NCBI GenBank assembly: GCA_017885385.1
Contig: JAFNGF010000257.1
Span: 1 to 12,968, forward strand
DNA length: 12,968 bases
Reading direction: 5' to 3'
Source: Planctomycetota bacterium
Lineage (GTDB): Bacteria; Planctomycetota; Phycisphaerae; Sedimentisphaerales; Anaerobacaceae
In this document: positions 1 through 7,207 of the stretch, piece by piece
Layout of the letters: each line of letters starts with the position of its first letter
Numbering within the stretch: the stretch's first letter is position 1
Notes under the pieces: model-generated
What the model was told of the DNA's origin: nothing
The model's input: only the letters and a program-made list of their open reading frames with translations
The model's database searches: none
Translations under genes and position numbers: made by a program

Positions 1-1880
1 CGGATAACCCATTCTTTGCTGGCAACGTTGTAGCAAGACAGAATTCGCAAAAGCTCGTCAGTGTAATTATCTTTTTCAGGGAGGCTGGGCTCAGCTAATT
101 TGGGACTTTTCCAGACCGCTTTGCGGGAGTATTTTGGCAGCCCTTCGTGCCAGAACTCCATATCGAGCTCGCCTACGAACTGGCCGTTGTATCGCAATCT
201 CAAATTCTTATCGCCGGTGAACTTGCCTATTACCGTTGACTGGACGTTCTCGCCGTCAAAGATTTTCTTTATGGCCTTTAGATTCTCCGGCTTGACCGCT
301 ACGACCATTCTTTCCTGGGCCTCGCTGATCCAGATTTCGGTATAGCTCAGCCCGGCGTATTTCAACGGGACTTTTTCCAGGTCGACCTCCACTCCCAGGT
401 CTTTGCCCATTTCACCTACCGCGCCGCTTAATCCGCCGGCCCCGCAGTCGGCTACTGCCTCATAAAGGCCGGCTTCGTTGGCCTGAAGCAGCACGTCCAG
501 CACCTTCTTTTCGGTTATTGGGTTGCCGATTTGCACCGCGTGCGAAAAGATAGTCTCGTGCTCGTGGGTCATTTGTCCGCTGGAAAATGTCGCCCCGTGT
601 ATGCCGTCTCTGCCGGTTCGACCGCCGACCACGACCACAAGATTACCAGGCTGCGCATTGCCGAAGCATTTCTTTTTGTCAATCAAGCCGATGTTGCCGC
701 AGTAGACCAGCGGGTTGCCCAAGTACCTGTCGTCAAAGTAGATTGCGCCGTTGACCGTTGGTATTCCCATTCTATTGCCGTAGTCCCGCACGCCTGCGAC
801 CACACCTTTCATAATTCTTCTGGGATGCAAAACTCCTTTGGGGATTTCCTGGAGTTTTTTGTCGGGCGGCCCGAAGCAGAATATGTCTGTGTTGGCGATT
901 GGCTTTGCCCCGAGTCCGGTCGCCATCGGGTCGCGGATCACGCCGCCGATGCCGGTAGCTGAGCCGCCGTAAGGGTCGAGCGCCGAGGGATGGTTGTGCG
1001 TCTCAACCTTAAAGCAGACCGCCGAGTCCTCGTCGAATTCAACGACGCCGGAATTATCGACAAAAACCGATATGCACCACGGCTTATTCAGCTCCTTGGT
1101 TGCCTTGAAAACGGTCTCTTTCAGCAGGTTATCAAAATGTATTTGCTTGCCGTTGATTGACATATCCACTGCGCTTTTGAGCGTCTTATGGACGCAGTGT
1201 TCGCTCCAGGTCTGGGCGATGGCTTCCAGCTCCACATCGGTAGGTTCTTGGCCAAGCTTCTGGTAGTATTTCTGGATGGTCTGCATCTCGACCAGGTTCA
1301 GGAACAAGTCCTTTTCTTTGCTCAGGGCGATCAGCCCTTTGTCGTCAAGGCTGCGGATTGGCCAGTGTACTATCTGCAGCTCGTAGGGTTTTAGGTGCGG
1401 GCTGGGCGGCTCGGATTCGTTGCCGACCAGCACTACTTCAATGCAGTCGTTTGCCAGGATTTTTTTTGCAATCGTATCGGTCTGGCCCGGGGTAATATCA
1501 CCGAGCAGGAGGTATTTTCGTGCGGTGCGAACGTTGTTGGCTCTTACGCCCATATCGGCAATTGCCGTCATCACCGATTCGGCTACGGGGTCGGTGACGC
1601 CGCTTTTCAGGTGCACCTCGATCAGGGTTGCCTTTGCCAGGCCGGCCGGCGGGCCGCTTCTGCCGATGTAGTACTGCTCACAAACTTGGTCGCTCAGTAC
1701 TTCCTTTGCCAGCCGCTCGGCAAAGCTTTGGTCGAACTCAGCTTCAATTAGAAAGACTTTAGCTGATTGAACTGCTTCCACCGAACTTATGCCCAGCTCC
1801 TTGATGTCTTCTAATACACTGCTGCCGTGCACATCTGAAAAGTCTGGGCGGCTAAAAACTTCAAAACGCCATTGCTTCAC
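1..1880 (-). CDS. purL: Phosphoribosylformylglycinamidine synthase, PurS-PurL fusion (3' end cut by window edge)
   Basis: ATP-dependent conversion of FGAR to FGAM in de novo purine synthesis; in small-type systems PurL works with PurS and the glutaminase PurQ. Reading down from a GTG at 1880 gives 626 open residues to the left edge. Residues about 4-75 and 86-160 look like two tandem PurS-type domains (the second contains VHLKSGVTDPVAESV). The PurL catalytic part follows: WSEHC at residues 225-229, ETHNHPS from 293, then a Gly-rich DPYGGSATGIGG stretch. The GTG is chosen because an 8-nt spacer separates it from GGAAGGAG (1889-1896) and it overlaps the tyrA stop as GTGA, implying translational coupling. 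Known PurSL fusions are near 1000 residues, so roughly the last third is missing. No purQ is visible. The family call is firm; the tandem-PurS reading is by eye. Confidence 0.93.
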   Translation of the reverse strand, partial: MKQWRFEVFSRPDFSDVHGSSVLEDIKELGISSVEAVQSAKVFLIEAEFDQSFAERLAKEVLSDQVCEQYYIGRSGPPAGLAKATLIEVHLKSGVTDPVAESVMTAIADMGVRANNVRTARKYLLLGDITPGQTDTIAKKILANDCIEVVLVGNESEPPSPHLKPYELQIVHWPIRSLDDKGLIALSKEKDLFLNLVEMQTIQKYYQKLGQEPTDVELEAIAQTWSEHCVHKTLKSAVDMSINGKQIHFDNLLKETVFKATKELNKPWCISVFVDNSGVVEFDEDSAVCFKVETHNHPSALDPYGGSATGIGGVIRDPMATGLGAKPIANTDIFCFGPPDKKLQEIPKGVLHPRRIMKGVVAGVRDYGNRMGIPTVNGAIYFDDRYLGNPLVYCGNIGLIDKKKCFGNAQPGNLVVVVGGRTGRDGIHGATFSSGQMTHEHETIFSHAVQIGNPITEKKVLDVLLQANEAGLYEAVADCGAGGLSGAVGEMGKDLGVEVDLEKVPLKYAGLSYTEIWISEAQERMVVAVKPENLKAIKKIFDGENVQSTVIGKFTGDKNLRLRYNGQFVGELDMEFWHEGLPKYSRKAVWKSPKLAEPSLPEKDNYTDELLRILSCYNVASKEWVI

Positions 1881-2752
1881 AACATCAACTCCTTCCTTCT
1901 TACCTTGTGGTTTAGCAGCGAGCTGCGCTTATCTCTTGCTGCTTCCAGCAGTTTTTCTATTTGTGCTTTATTCTGGTTTTTGATGGCATTCTTTAGTTTT
2001 GATAGTTCGGCGATGATTTTGTCAATACTCCTGGTGGTGTTGCCGGCGTTTGTAAGCAGCACGTCAGCCCAAATGTTAGGCGGTCCCGAGGCTATACGGG
2101 AGGTATCTAAGAATCCCTTGCCGGCTAATTTCAACTCTTCGCTTTTGTTAGCATTTACCAGTGCTACCGCTGTTACGTGCGGCAGATGACTTATATTTGC
2201 CAGGATTCTGTCGTGCTCAGCCGGCGACATAATCTTCACCAGGCAACCCAGCTCTGTCCAGAACCTCTTAAGTGTTTGCACCGCCTGGCGGTTAGTCTCC
2301 CTGGTCGTCGTCAAAATGCAGGTAGCTCCATCGAATAGGTCGGGTCTGGCGAATTCGATGCCCCGCTGTTCCGAGCCGGCAACGGGGTGAGAGCCGACAT
2401 AGTGCACTGTTTTGGGCAGCATCTTGTTTGCCCAGCGGTGGGGCAGCACCTTCGTTGAGCCGATGTCGGTGACGATACTGCCGGGCGGCAGCGCATCGGC
2501 GATTTCACCGAAGATTTGCTCAAACGTACCTATCGGCGTTGCCACGATAACTAAGTCTGCATCTGCGACGCTCCGGCGGATGTCGTCCACGATTTTGTTC
2601 GCCGCCGCCAGCCGTCTTGCCCGCCGGCGGGTAGAGGCACGGTGCGTGTAGCCTACCACTTTAACAGCGGGCAGGCGGCGCGAAATCGCCAGTGCTACCG
2701 AACCTCCCAGCAGGCCCAGCCCTATGACGGTTATTTGCCTTAAATCCTTCAA
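1877..2752 (-). CDS. tyrA: Prephenate (or arogenate) dehydrogenase, tyrosine biosynthesis
   Basis: NAD(P)-dependent oxidative decarboxylation of prephenate or arogenate on the tyrosine branch; cytoplasmic. The 291-residue protein starts with a Rossmann fold (ITVIGLGLLGGS, glycines 11, 13, 16). The conserved SHPVAGSEQRG block starts at 121 and its His122 is part of the family active-site signature. A helical C-terminal dimerisation part follows, with ISHLPH (187-192) and GKGFLDTSRIASG. There is no ACT or chorismate mutase domain. The start is TTG at 2752, the only usable start codon close upstream of the Rossmann strand, with AAGG eight bases upstream. It is first in a two-gene operon and its TGA overlaps the GTG of purL. 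A TTGACA promoter lies upstream. Cofactor and substrate (prephenate versus arogenate) cannot be told from sequence. Confidence 0.93.
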   Translation of the reverse strand: MKDLRQITVIGLGLLGGSVALAISRRLPAVKVVGYTHRASTRRRARRLAAANKIVDDIRRSVADADLVIVATPIGTFEQIFGEIADALPPGSIVTDIGSTKVLPHRWANKMLPKTVHYVGSHPVAGSEQRGIEFARPDLFDGATCILTTTRETNRQAVQTLKRFWTELGCLVKIMSPAEHDRILANISHLPHVTAVALVNANKSEELKLAGKGFLDTSRIASGPPNIWADVLLTNAGNTTRSIDKIIAELSKLKNAIKNQNKAQIEKLLEAARDKRSSLLNHKVRRKELML

Positions 2753-2794
2753 AGCAAAGACCTTATGAGTATGAGTGCAAAATGGCTCTATCTA

Positions 2795-2823
2795 AGGGTA
2801 TAGCAGGGCGGTCTGGATGTCAA
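2795..2823 (-). promoter_or_regulatory. Candidate sigma70-type promoter for tyrA-purL
   Basis: On the minus strand a perfect TTGACA (plus positions 2818-2823) is followed after 17 bases by TACCCT (2795-2800). An alternative -10, TATACC, sits at 2797-2802 with a 15-base spacer. Transcription would start near 2788 and give a leader of about 36 nt before the tyrA TTG. The -35 is perfect and the -10 weak, so this is a prediction only. Confidence 0.45.
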
Positions 2824-2835
2824 TTTTTTTCTTTG

Positions 2836-2935
2836 CTTTGCACCGGCAAAGTGGTAACATTTTACGCTTAATAGAAAAGAGCCCAGGGTTATGGGCGGAA
2901 AAATAGCGTCCCGCACTTGGTGTGGGCGGCTTTTT
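2836..2935 (+). promoter_or_regulatory. Leader hairpins before accA, candidate transcription attenuator
   Basis: Three hairpins lie on the plus strand between the divergent genes. CTTTGC/GCAAAG is at 2836-2851. GCCCA/TGGGC is at 2881-2896. The third, CCCGCAC-TTG-GTGTGGG (2910-2926, one G-U pair), is followed by TTTTT at 2931-2935 and so has terminator form. TGGGCGG occurs twice (2892-2898 and 2923-2929), so the single GCCCA at 2881-2885 can pair either locally or with the right arm of the terminator. The accA ATG follows 74 bases after the T-tract. No plus-strand gene lies upstream that would need a terminator here, which is why a leader is proposed. The ligand or trigger is unknown. Confidence 0.35.
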
Positions 2936-3009
2936 GTGTGCATCTTGTGCTTGTCAAGCCGATGAGTTTCTTGTCTGTGGGCAGTTGCATTAGTTAGTCG
3001 ACAACAAAT

Positions 3010-4095
3010 ATGCCGGATACCGAAAATCGAATAACTGCCGGTGATTATTTGGATTTTGAACAGCGGGTAGCTGACCTCGACCGTCAGGTGAATGAGCTGC
3101 GCAGGCTCAGCTCCGTCAAAGGCATCGACTACTCGGCTGAGATTCGCCAGCTTCAGCGGGAGCAGGTCGCCGAGCTAAAGAGGGTTTATTCAAATCTGAC
3201 CGCCTGGCAGACCGTCCAGGTCGCGCGTCATCCCAAAAGACCTGTGCTGGCGGATTACCTCGAGCTAATGGTAAAGGATTTTCATGAGCTGCACGGCGAT
3301 AGGTGCTTCGGCGATGACCGCGCGATTATAGCCGGGCTTGGTCAGGTAGCCAGGAATAAGGTGCTGATTGTCGGCCAGAATAAGGGTAGAACTACAAAGG
3401 AAAAAGTAGCCTGCAATTTCGGCTGCCCTAATCCAGAGGGTTACCGCAAGGCAATCGCCAAGATGAAATTTGCTGAAAAGTATGGCATTCCCGTCGTCAC
3501 ACTAATTGATACGCCCGGAGCCTATCCGGGAATCGGCGCTGAAGAACGGGGACAGGCTCGGGCGATAGCAGTGAATCTCACCGAGATGTCACGCCTGAAG
3601 GTGCCGATAATCTGCATCTGCATCGGCGAGGGCGGCTCAGGCGGTGCGCTGGGCATAGGCGTAGGCGACAGGCTGGCAATGCTGGAATTTGCATACTATT
3701 CGGTCATATCGCCTGAGGGCTGTGCGGCGATTCTTTGGCGCGATGGCTCACAGGCTGCCGACGCCGCCCAGGCCCTTAAGCTGAGCAGCAAAGACCTTTA
3801 CAAGCTGGAGCTGATCGATGCGATCATTCCGGAACCGCTCGGCGGGGCACATCGCAACGTTCATGATACGATCTATAACATCGAGGGGTTTATTGGCAAG
3901 ACCCTGGCAGACCTCAAACGTACAAAGATCGAGAATCTGCTGGAAAGCCGATATAAGAAACTGCGCTCAATGGGCAGTAATTGTGTGAATAATCGCAGGA
4001 GGCAACGCGCAATCGCAGTTCGGATAAGCGCCGTGGCTAAAGCTGTTTCGGCCAAATCAAAGTCGTATGCCGCTAACCTATTGCCACGCCGTTAG
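3010..4095 (+). CDS. accA: Acetyl-CoA carboxylase carboxyltransferase subunit alpha
   Basis: The alpha subunit of the AccA-AccD carboxyltransferase moves CO2 from biotin-BCCP to acetyl-CoA to make malonyl-CoA for fatty acid synthesis; cytoplasmic. The protein is 361 residues against about 319 in E. coli. A coiled-coil N-terminus (15-65) leads to HPKRPVLADYLELM, GDRCFGDD, the DTPGAYPGIGAEERGQ block (from 167) and the Gly-rich GEGGSGGALGIGVGD (206-220), followed by SVISPEGCAAILW (from 231). Residues 323-361 form an extra Arg/Lys/Ala-rich tail absent from the E. coli protein. ATG 3010 is the only start between the in-frame TAG at 2995 and the conserved region, yet no clear Shine-Dalgarno precedes it. 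accD is not in the window. The next gene on this strand starts 154 bp downstream. Confidence 0.96.
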   Translation: MPDTENRITAGDYLDFEQRVADLDRQVNELRRLSSVKGIDYSAEIRQLQREQVAELKRVYSNLTAWQTVQVARHPKRPVLADYLELMVKDFHELHGDRCFGDDRAIIAGLGQVARNKVLIVGQNKGRTTKEKVACNFGCPNPEGYRKAIAKMKFAEKYGIPVVTLIDTPGAYPGIGAEERGQARAIAVNLTEMSRLKVPIICICIGEGGSGGALGIGVGDRLAMLEFAYYSVISPEGCAAILWRDGSQAADAAQALKLSSKDLYKLELIDAIIPEPLGGAHRNVHDTIYNIEGFIGKTLADLKRTKIENLLESRYKKLRSMGSNCVNNRRRQRAIAVRISAVAKAVSAKSKSYAANLLPRR

Positions 4096-4249
4096 TTAAG
4101 CGTGAGCGCCTTGCCAAATTCTAATACAAAAAAGGCCTGCACCCAGGATTTCTTCTCGCCCGCCAACCATGCCGAGGGTACAATCGAGGCCACAACCTTC
4201 CCAACCGTCAAGACGTATTGTTGTAAAGTCTTTGGAAAGGAGATCGACT

Positions 4250-5809
4250 ATGTTGGCTGAGAAAAAGACCTCGGAAGGACAAAAATCTCACCTGGCGTCG
4301 AACAAAGACAAGAAGCTGCTTACCAGACGAGACTTCATCGGGACAGTGGCGGCGGTAGGCGCAATGGGCTTGGCCGGCTGCACAGCTAACAAGAAACAGC
4401 CGGAGCATCAGGAATCAGAAATGCCTATATGGAGCGGAAGCCTGACTCCTGCTGTAAAGCCTGTATCAAAAGGCCCCAAGAAAGATAAACTTAACCTGAT
4501 TGTGATAATTGCCGACACCTTCAGGGCCGACCATCTTGGCTGCTACGGCAGCACCCGCGTAAAGACTCCGTACCTTGATGAGCTGGCCAGGCGGAGTGTG
4601 CTTTTTGCCGACGCTTCTGCCGAAGGGCTGCCTACTATTCCCTGCCGAAGAGTGTACCATACCGGAAAGAGCGTCCTTCCTGAAGCTAAGTGGCAGCCCC
4701 TTGCTGCCGGTGATGTTACTTTTGCCGAAGTTCTCAGCAAGTGCGGTTTTACAACCGGCTTCATCGTCGATACGTATCATTATTTTAAGCCCGACTACAA
4801 TTTTCATCGCGGTTTTGATTCCTGGCAGTGGGTCCGCGGGCAGGAGACCGATAGGTGGAAAAGCGGCCCAAAAGAAAACTTCGACCCCAGAAAACACATG
4901 CCCGCCCACCTGTGGAACGAGCGCTATGACCAAAACATGCGCCAGTACCTGATGAACACACAGCATAGAAAAGGCGAGGAGGACTATTTTTGTGCCACGT
5001 CGTGTAAGGCAGCTATGGACTGGCTTGAGCAGAATATAAATGATAAGCCGTTTATGCTCTGGATTGACATGTTCGACCCTCACGAGCCGTGGGACGCGCC
5101 GCCGAGATTCCAGAAAATGTATCGAGCCGAATACCCTTACCGGAGATACTTATTCGGCTACGGAGTAAGAAATGCCGACATACGGCCTGACGACCTGCCT
5201 GTAATCAGAGACCTTTATGCGGCGGAAGTGACGTTCAGTGATTATTGTATCGGCCAACTGCTAAAAAGCGTTGAACAGATGGGCTTGCTGGACGACACCG
5301 TCATCGTGTTCTCTACTGACCACGGCACTCACCTCGGCGAAGAAGGTTGTGTGCAGAAAACGCCCGGTCTTCTTAACGCCTGTGTCACCCATATTCCTTT
5401 GATTGTAAGGCATCCCGATACGAAGTTTGCAGGCAAACGCGTCGATGGGCTGGTTAGCGCTGTCGACTTTATGCCCACTTTCCTGGCGCTGCTCGGCGTT
5501 GAAGACCATAAGAATATGGATGGCCGGAATATGTGGAAGCTGGTCACTGGCGAAGTTCCCGTAATAAACGACAATGTTTATACGGTTTTTCAAAGATTTG
5601 GTGCCGTCCACAATTCGGATTGGCACTATTTCCAGAATATAGCCGGCAAAGACCACGGTAAGGGTCCCTGCCTTTACAATTTAAGGAACGATCCGAAGCA
5701 AACCAAAAACGTCATTAAAGAGTTTCCAGACATGGCAAGAAGCCTCAGAAGGGCATTGCAAGATCATCTCAAGATTGAGATTCCTGCTGTGGAATCAGGC
5801 CAGGCCTAA
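4250..5809 (+). CDS. Tat-exported lipoprotein of the sulfatase/alkaline phosphatase superfamily, Thr-type active site
   Basis: A 519-residue PF00884-type hydrolase. ATG 4250 is preferred over an in-frame ATG 27 codons upstream because GGAAAGGAG sits 7 nt before it and the N-terminus then reads as a signal: twin Arg26-Arg27 (TRRDF), hydrophobic stretch, and lipobox LAGC with Cys44. It is probably exported folded by Tat and lipid-anchored. Metal-site motifs are IIADTFRADHLGCYG (Asp89) and STDHG (Asp357, His358), with a candidate active-site Lys370 (VQKTPG). Where classical sulfatases read C/S-x-P-x-R, this one reads T129-I-P-C-R133 (LPTIPCRR..HTG), so the residue normally converted to formylglycine is Thr. 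Thr is the nucleophile in related phosphodiesterases and phosphoethanolamine transferases, so a phospho-ester substrate is possible. The fold is certain; sulfatase activity is doubtful. Confidence 0.9.
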   Translation: MLAEKKTSEGQKSHLASNKDKKLLTRRDFIGTVAAVGAMGLAGCTANKKQPEHQESEMPIWSGSLTPAVKPVSKGPKKDKLNLIVIIADTFRADHLGCYGSTRVKTPYLDELARRSVLFADASAEGLPTIPCRRVYHTGKSVLPEAKWQPLAAGDVTFAEVLSKCGFTTGFIVDTYHYFKPDYNFHRGFDSWQWVRGQETDRWKSGPKENFDPRKHMPAHLWNERYDQNMRQYLMNTQHRKGEEDYFCATSCKAAMDWLEQNINDKPFMLWIDMFDPHEPWDAPPRFQKMYRAEYPYRRYLFGYGVRNADIRPDDLPVIRDLYAAEVTFSDYCIGQLLKSVEQMGLLDDTVIVFSTDHGTHLGEEGCVQKTPGLLNACVTHIPLIVRHPDTKFAGKRVDGLVSAVDFMPTFLALLGVEDHKNMDGRNMWKLVTGEVPVINDNVYTVFQRFGAVHNSDWHYFQNIAGKDHGKGPCLYNLRNDPKQTKNVIKEFPDMARSLRRALQDHLKIEIPAVESGQA

Positions 5810-6231
5810 AGGCCGGCCGCCGCTTGCGTGCTGCTCTGAACGTCTCGGATTTCGACGTGCAGGTTTCGTTGATGTTGGTCAAGTATCGGCAGTGTGTTAG
5901 TCAAATTCTGGACGTTTGTCTGAAGCGTCTGTTGCATTTTCATCTGTGCATCGGCGACCGCAGCCATATCCGCAGCTACCAGGCGCGCATTGTTCCCAAT
6001 GGCCATGTTTTCGCTGGGTAGCGGTTGCTGATTCTGCCCTATACGGGGGGCGATACAACCTATTTGATGAGCGTTGGGTGCGACCACAGCCTGCAATCTG
6101 AGCTGGTTCGGTTCGATCCTGGATAGTTGCTTGCCACAGCCGGCTAAAATCAGGCTTGCTGAAATCACTAGTGCGCCCGACGCAACTCTGGCAGCCGGTC
6201 CTCTTATATCGAGTGTGCTTTTGTCTTTCAT
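5806..6231 (-). CDS. Small predicted lipoprotein with coiled-coil tail, unknown function
   Basis: A 141-residue protein I do not recognise as a named family. A basic N-terminus and hydrophobic stretch (ALVISASLILAGC) end in lipobox LAGC with Cys32, so it should be lipid-anchored in the envelope. The mature part is hydrophilic. Residues about 80-125 are Gln/Leu/Asp-rich (MAAVADAQMKMQQTLQTNVQNLTNTLPIL) and likely a coiled coil. The start is firm: AAAGGGG lies 6 nt before the ATG. The gene converges on the sulfatase-fold gene and their stop codons overlap (5806-5809). The 4+4-bp interrupted palindrome around that junction (5799-5818) has no T-tract. It is transcribed alone from the long non-coding stretch to its right. 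Confidence 0.72.
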   Translation of the reverse strand: MKDKSTLDIRGPAARVASGALVISASLILAGCGKQLSRIEPNQLRLQAVVAPNAHQIGCIAPRIGQNQQPLPSENMAIGNNARLVAADMAAVADAQMKMQQTLQTNVQNLTNTLPILDQHQRNLHVEIRDVQSSTQAAAGL

Positions 6232-6736
6232 TTTTGACCCCTTTCTTCATCCAGAAATTTTTGATATCGCCGATCACGTTGTCTCACGCTGAGCCGCCCA
6301 GGCACGGAGTCGCTCAGCGCCGAAAAGAGCCAGGGCGACTATCCAAAACATCGGCAAAAATAATCGAAAAGCTTGAGCTTTTATAGGACCGGCTCACATA
6401 AAACTGGGTCTGGCACACAGAAAGGAAATCTGCAAAAACGATGTGCAAACGGAATTGGGATATTTTGGCGGGTGTACGTGTTTAGCAGTCGTCGGCACGG
6501 CGACGACTAAGCAAAAAAGGTAACCGTTCACAGGGTAGCATCTGGAATTCTGGCCATTCTTTGTCATTGCGAGCGAGGCAGAGCCGAGCGCGGCAATCTC
6601 AGCACTACGAGACCTTAAGATTGCTTCGGCCTAAAGGCCTCGCAATGACATAAGAACACTGATTTATCACTGTGAATGGTTACGAGGAACGATTAGAGCT
6701 CACAGCCGGCGGTCGGAGGCCGCTGATAATAGATGA
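6232..6736. other. 505-bp non-coding stretch rich in inverted repeats
   Basis: No convincing gene is seen in either strand. From left to right it holds CGCTGAGC/GCTCAGCG (6287-6294 with 6312-6319); AAAAGC-TTGA-GCTTTT (6367-6382); AGTCGTCG-6 nt-CGACGACT (6487-6508), followed by an A6 run; and the nested palindromic element at 6520-6683. The left part must carry the promoter of the small lipoprotein gene. The right part is downstream of rpiB and could end that transcript, although no T-tract terminator for the minus strand is evident. Confidence 0.6.
6520..6683. repeat. Nested palindromic repeat element (MITE/REP-like)
   Basis: The outer arms GTAACCGTTCACAG (6520-6533) and CTGTGAATGGTTAC (6670-6683) are inverted, with one mismatch that becomes a G-U pair in RNA. 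Inside, TGTCATTGCGAG (6562-6573) and CTCGCAATGACA (6639-6650) are a perfect 12-bp inverted pair. Within those, GCAATCT (6593-6599) and AGATTGC (6618-6624) pair, and GGCC-TAAA-GGCC (6628-6639) forms a small stem. Elements with TGTCATTGCGAG termini and GCAATCT cores recur in many unrelated bacterial genomes. No transposase is encoded, so movement would need help in trans. A degenerate copy lies near 12218. Confidence 0.7.
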
Positions 6737-7207
6737 TTATTTATCGTATCTGGTTTCTCTTGGGTCCCGACCTTCTTCAATAGCTGCTATTTTCTTTACT
6801 CTTCTTTGGTGTCTGCCTCCGCTAAACTTGGTGGTGAGCCAGACTTCCACCATTTTTCGCAGCAATACCTGACCGATTTGGTCGCCCGAGACACAAAGAA
6901 CGTTTGCGTCGTTGTGGTCGCGTGAGATCTGAGCGCTCAGCTCGTCATGACACAAAGCAGCTCTGATTCTCTTTATTTTATTTGCGGCTATGCTCATTCC
7001 CAGCCCGGTTGCACAGACCAGAATACCCCTGTCGGCTTCTTTTCTGGACACCGCTGTTGCCACCGCATAAGCAAAGTCGGGGTAGTCAACCGGGTTATTG
7101 TCACCGGTGCCAAAGTCAATACAATCGTGGCCCAGCTCGCTGACTACAGCCTTGATTAGTTGTTTCGCTTCGAAACCGCGATGATCGCTTCCTACTGCTA
7201 CCTTCAT
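6737..7207 (-). CDS. rpiB: Ribose-5-phosphate isomerase B
   Basis: Interconverts ribose 5-phosphate and ribulose 5-phosphate (or the allose pair) in the pentose phosphate pathway; cytoplasmic. The 156 residues fit the family. The N-terminus is MKVAVGSDHRGFEAK (Asp8, His9), DYPDFA follows, and the catalytic Cys65 sits in CATGLGMSIAANK, where most homologues have CGTG. RAALCHDE and SRDHNDANVL supply the His (98) of the active site, and GGRHQRRVKKI is the usual C-terminal signature. The ATG overlaps the stop of the upstream TsaC-phosphatase fusion by ATGA, so the two are co-translated. The same neighbours (ywlC, ywlE, ywlF) occur in Bacillus, which supports the call. Confidence 0.95.
   Translation of the reverse strand: MKVAVGSDHRGFEAKQLIKAVVSELGHDCIDFGTGDNNPVDYPDFAYAVATAVSRKEADRGILVCATGLGMSIAANKIKRIRAALCHDELSAQISRDHNDANVLCVSGDQIGQVLLRKMVEVWLTTKFSGGRHQRRVKKIAAIEEGRDPRETRYDK

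Noticed and set aside
531..962. Open frame of 143 codons on the plus strand
   Set aside because: It lies opposite the strongly conserved purL coding region, whose motifs account for the sequence. It has no recognisable protein features.
4466..5083. Long minus-strand open frame of 205 codons
   Set aside because: It is antisense to the sulfatase-fold gene, has no sensible domain or ribosome site, and is explained by codon bias of the real gene.
5799..5818. Interrupted palindrome GGCC-A-GGCC-TAAA-GGCCGGCC at the convergent stop codons, considered as a terminator
   Set aside because: No T-tract follows on either strand, and GGCCTAAAGGCC also occurs by itself inside the repeat at 6628. A terminator call is not supported.
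5897..6277. Minus-strand frame of 126 codons overlapping the small lipoprotein
   Set aside because: The alternative frame has a lipobox, a signal peptide and a good Shine-Dalgarno. This one gives a Cys/Arg-rich product with no features.
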